Below the pieces are notes generated by a model that did no database searches, was not told the DNA's origin, and was given only the letters and a program-made list of their open reading frames with translations. This document shows positions 63,451 through 64,000 of a stretch of 64,000 nt of DNA, in pieces (within the stretch, counting starts at the first letter, position 1; the number at the start of each line of letters is the position of its first letter). Source of the DNA: Arcanobacterium_A hippocoleae_A (lineage in GTDB: Bacteria; Actinomycetota; Actinomycetes; Actinomycetales; Actinomycetaceae); NCBI GenBank assembly GCA_040360365.1, contig CP136412.1, one strand, 5' to 3'. The position numbers and the translations under genes were made by a program.

Positions 63451-64000
63451 TATTTTTCTCCCTCCCAGAGGAGTTTACCGCTCTTGCTAACTGCGTGAAA
63501 TTCGGAAGATAGTCTGGCTTGCTGATGCTGCAGAAGTTCATTCATCACCAGCGGACGCAATATTTCCGGAAGTCCAAGCGTATTGAAAGCATCTGCACTT
63601 TTTGCTGCCGGACCAGCCAAAATAGCTGCAGCAATCTTCGCAGTAAGCTCCGTACCAAGTTGTTTGGAAAACTCAGCTCCGGAGTGTGAAAACATATCTT
63701 GCATTTGGTCGGATTTAATTTTTGTACTGCTTTCCGCCGCTGTATCCGCAGCTTCGGATGTTTCGGGATGAGAATCCTTACGCATATACAAAAGTATTCC
63801 ACATTACCCGCCGGACCAGGTAACGGTGAGGGAGCTGCGGCACGGATGGTGAGCCCATTGCTGCGTGCGGCGCACGCGACTTTCGCGACGGATTGGAAAT
63901 GTAATTTCAGGTCACGCACTACCCCGCCCGCACCAAGATGCTCTTTACCAACTTCAAACTGCGGCTTCACCATCAACAAGAAATCAGCCTTTTCGGCAGC
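63450..64000 (-). CDS. tlyA: TlyA family rRNA methyltransferase / hemolysin, 3' part, with C-terminal extension
   Basis: The window end holds the C-terminal half of TlyA, a SAM-dependent 2'-O-methyltransferase for rRNA: LLMVKPQFEVGKEHLGAGGVVRD (KPQFE motif) and PSPLPGPAGNVEYFL. The frame breaks at A4 63790-63793; one base joins VEYFLYMRKDSHPETSEAA. The protein then continues about 105 residues beyond the usual TlyA end (QMQDMFSHSGAEFSKQL, LPEILRPLVMNELLQHQQ, KLLWEGEK). The stop overlaps the NAD kinase start, so the extension is probably translated. An internal start making a separate small protein is an alternative. Confidence 0.78.

Overview
The window is a chromosomal segment of an actinobacterium with a moderately low G+C content for that phylum. 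The evidence is a Pup ligase/depupylase/ARC ATPase cluster, a SufR-SufBDCSUT operon, a tlyA-NAD kinase-recN-steA-steB-murJ block, and an lgt-pyk-tRNA-pdtaR-polA-rpsA-coaE-uvrB block in the order familiar from Mycobacterium (Rv1614-Rv1633). Two sortase-anchored surface proteins (LPATG and LAQTG signals) and two large secreted sialidases point to a host-associated organism, perhaps of the Bifidobacteriaceae or Actinomycetaceae. The sequence alone does not settle the family.

Layout. 1-11.3 kb: two large sialidase genes on the minus strand; the upstream one joins an SGNH esterase module, a LamG-like module, a sialidase and an LPXTG anchor. 11.6-15.3 kb: cutC, a YciI-like gene, a bile-acid-symporter-family transporter, and terC behind a probable Mn2+ riboswitch. 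15.6-23.8 kb: uvrB, coaE, rpsA, two small genes and polA. 23.8-30.2 kb: an accessory island with one 1460-residue repeat-built surface protein, flanked by three copies of an unusual non-coding element. 30.2-33.7 kb: pdtaR, tRNA-Leu, pyk, lgt. 34.1-42.1 kb: an FKBP-type isomerase, pafA, pup, dop, ARC/Mpa, trmI and a RecB-like nuclease. 42.2-48.1 kb: uppP, an aldo/keto reductase, an acidic protein, a Mur ligase and an ABC-F protein. 48.3-55.3 kb: the suf operon read right to left from sufR. 55.4-64 kb: NUDIX, murJ, a membrane protein, steB, steA, recN, NAD kinase and tlyA.

The best candidate for something undescribed is the non-coding element around the surface-protein gene. It consists of direct 31-bp units, a core of about 100 bp, then 31-bp units in the opposite orientation. 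Three diverged copies occur (24.0, 29.3 and 29.6-30.06 kb). The unit spacing is almost exactly three helical turns, and no coding function is visible. It looks like a phased protein-binding array or a pair of joined multi-site element ends.

A caution for every reading frame here: about 30 frame breaks occur in otherwise perfect housekeeping genes, and each is repaired by adding one base, nearly always in a short homopolymer. This is most simply a systematic base-loss artefact of sequencing or assembly. Genes are therefore given as single full-length features across these breaks, with break positions noted. Two breaks do not fit the pattern; one is a G7 tract just after the signal peptide of the larger sialidase and could be real phase variation.
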